A stretch of 64,000 bases of DNA from Monocercomonoides exilis (taxonomy: Eukaryota; Preaxostyla; Oxymonadida; Polymastigidae), in contig LSRY02000051.1 of assembly GCA_001643675.2 (NCBI GenBank), positions 498,501 through 562,500 of the forward strand, read 5' to 3'. A program made the position numbers and the translations under genes. The notes beneath the pieces were generated by a model. It made no database searches. It saw only the letters and a program-made list of their open reading frames with translations, and was not told the origin of the DNA. Position 1 is the first letter of the stretch. Each line of letters begins with the position of its first letter. Positions 62,801-64,000 of the stretch are shown here, one piece after another.

Positions 62801-64000
62801 CACTCCACACACAAAAATCAGCTCGCTGCGATGCACAACAATAAGAGGAATGAGATCCACATCTTCAATTGGAAGTGTTTCATCCACACCCCAGATCGCA
62901 TTAAACCTGTCATACGGTGGCTCACGAAAGTCTAAATCAAATTGTTCTTCGCTGATTTGTTTGGAAATTGAAAAGCACTTCACAAACACGTCTCTTCCTA
63001 TCCTCGCCTTGTTGTTTGAAAACGTTATGTTTTTGAAATGGAATGGAATCATCTTGTTTTCCTGAGAAAGGCAATTCAAAAACACTCCACCTCCTTTTCC
63101 TGCAATGGCAGAGCATGAAGAAATCTTTGTATTGTATATCTCAAATCTTCCTCCCTCCTCCATCTTCACATGCAACGCTCCTCCGCAATCACTAGTATCA
63201 GCTGCGCACACAGTAAATGATGAATTTGATAGCATAGCATTTGCATCATTGACCATAGTTGTTATCAAAATACAGGCGCTGTTGATGCTTTGGGTTACAC
63301 TTCCAAATAAACAATGTTCAATCGTCAATGTCCCACCAGTTGAATCCGAAGACTGATAAAATTCAATAAAAGGCTTTGATATTTGAAGTATTTCAAATGA
63401 GCATGAATAAAGATTCAAATCTCCATTTTTGACTGACAAAAGAATGAAGGACAATATTCCCTCGCTTTGGAGATTGAATGAACATTCAGAAATGCTCAAG
63501 CACGATTCACTGTCCAATGTTTCCATAAGAGCTTTCTGCAAATTGGTGAAAATTGGCGGCAACGAAAAGTTGATTGATGAAAATGATACAAGGCTTGCAG
63601 ATATTGCAACTCCAACAGAATTAGCCAATGTTTTATTCACAACCAATCTTGATGATGAGTTTTCCTGCTCTGATTTAACAGTGACATTGTCCATCAGCAC
63701 TTCTTCAAGAAGTGAGCTTCCCCCTGATATGAGAATATTTTTTGTTCCCTCACCCTGTATTCTGTTCAATCCAAAGTTCAACGAATTACATGGAAAGTTT
63801 GGCTTTCCACAGGCGATACTATTTATTCCTCTTTCCCCATCGACGTGAATAGTTTCATTGAAATATCCTGAAATGAAAATAAAAAGATCTTCAGCTTTGG
63901 CAAAATGAGTCCTATCAAAACCCATCAGTGAATTTGCTCGTTTGGAATGTTCAATATCCATGGCAAAGCTGAATGAGGTTGAATTGACCAATTCTGTGAG
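59830..64000 (-). pseudogene. Right-arm copy of the second giant receptor, frame broken, 5' end outside the window
   Basis: Carries the C-terminal part of the receptor encoded at 39820-47476, reading right to left. Frames are 61847-63991, 61206-61850, 60635-61231 and 59830-60717. They join into the same product as the left arm if three homopolymer changes are undone: one base fewer in an A/T run near 61925, one extra in a T run near 61222, one extra G near 60642. The transmembrane segment (nt about 61095-61170) and pseudokinase-like tail are otherwise unchanged. Whether this is a true pseudogene or an intact gene with consensus errors cannot be decided from sequence. Confidence 0.75.

Larger units (their letters stand above)
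55401..64000 (-). repeat. Right arm of the large inverted duplication
   Basis: Reverse complement of 43307-51911, cut by the window edge. Differences found against the left arm: poly-T 28 versus poly-A 35 (57626-57653), nine versus eight in an A/T run near 59531-59540, an extra base in a G run near 60641-60643, an extra base in a T run near 61220-61224, and one base fewer near 61923-61928. No substitutions were noticed by eye. Confidence 0.93.

Overview
This is eukaryotic nuclear DNA, AT-rich between genes and slightly richer in GC inside coding blocks. Genes carry short spliceosomal introns (about 49-120 nt). Two conserved housekeeping genes are present: cyclase-associated protein and glycyl-tRNA synthetase. 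There are also giant type I membrane proteins with a beta-helix/Pmp-like ectodomain and a kinase-like tail. That combination, and wording of the tail familiar from Monocercomonoides/Blattamonas-like proteins, suggests an oxymonad (Metamonada, Preaxostyla). The taxon is inferred from memory of protein families and has not been searched.

Layout, left to right. 1-2110 (-): 5' part of a nine-exon coiled-coil gene. 2.1-6.1 kb: AT-rich, microsatellites only. 6066-15107 (-): intact 3013-aa giant receptor. 15.1-16.8 kb: intergenic with telomere-like TTAGGG units. 16847-18984 (+): cyclase-associated protein (CAP), nine exons. 19503-21790 (+): glycyl-tRNA synthetase, three exons. 22580-23279 (-): TAP42/IGBP1-like gene with reading-frame breaks. 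23445-23796 (+): small two-helix membrane protein. About 25.6 kb: GC-rich structured island. 26.2-27.3 kb: pogo/Tigger-like DDE transposase with five in-frame TAA codons. 27.3-32.7 kb: low-complexity, GAA/TTC-rich coding-like islands that could not be resolved into gene models. 32823-36616 (+): a protein with a ubiquitin-specific protease (USP) domain inside a transposase-like protein. 36.6-39.8 kb: intergenic with one receptor relic. 39820-47476 (+): second giant receptor, with one frameshift. 47.5-51.9 kb: a short basic ORF, a paired hairpin, a long poly-A run and a D5-like primase/SF3 helicase relic. 51.9-55.4 kb: spacer holding a truncated third receptor. 55.4-64.0 kb: a near-perfect inverted copy of 43.3-51.9 kb.

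Three things stand out. (1) In-frame TAA codons occur where Gln fits in several unrelated loci (transposase, helicase, TAP42), while CAP appears to end on TAA and the long ORFs contain none. Either TAA is sometimes read as Gln or these are decaying copies with C-to-T changes. (2) The two receptors share about 1 kb of almost identical DNA for the cytoplasmic tail although their ectodomains differ, which suggests gene conversion or cassette exchange. (3) The inverted duplication of at least 8.6 kb differs between arms, as far as I could compare, only in homopolymer lengths, so it is either very recent or an assembly artefact. Homopolymer frameshifts recur elsewhere (TAP42, the second receptor, the 30-kb gene), so some breaks may be sequencing errors.
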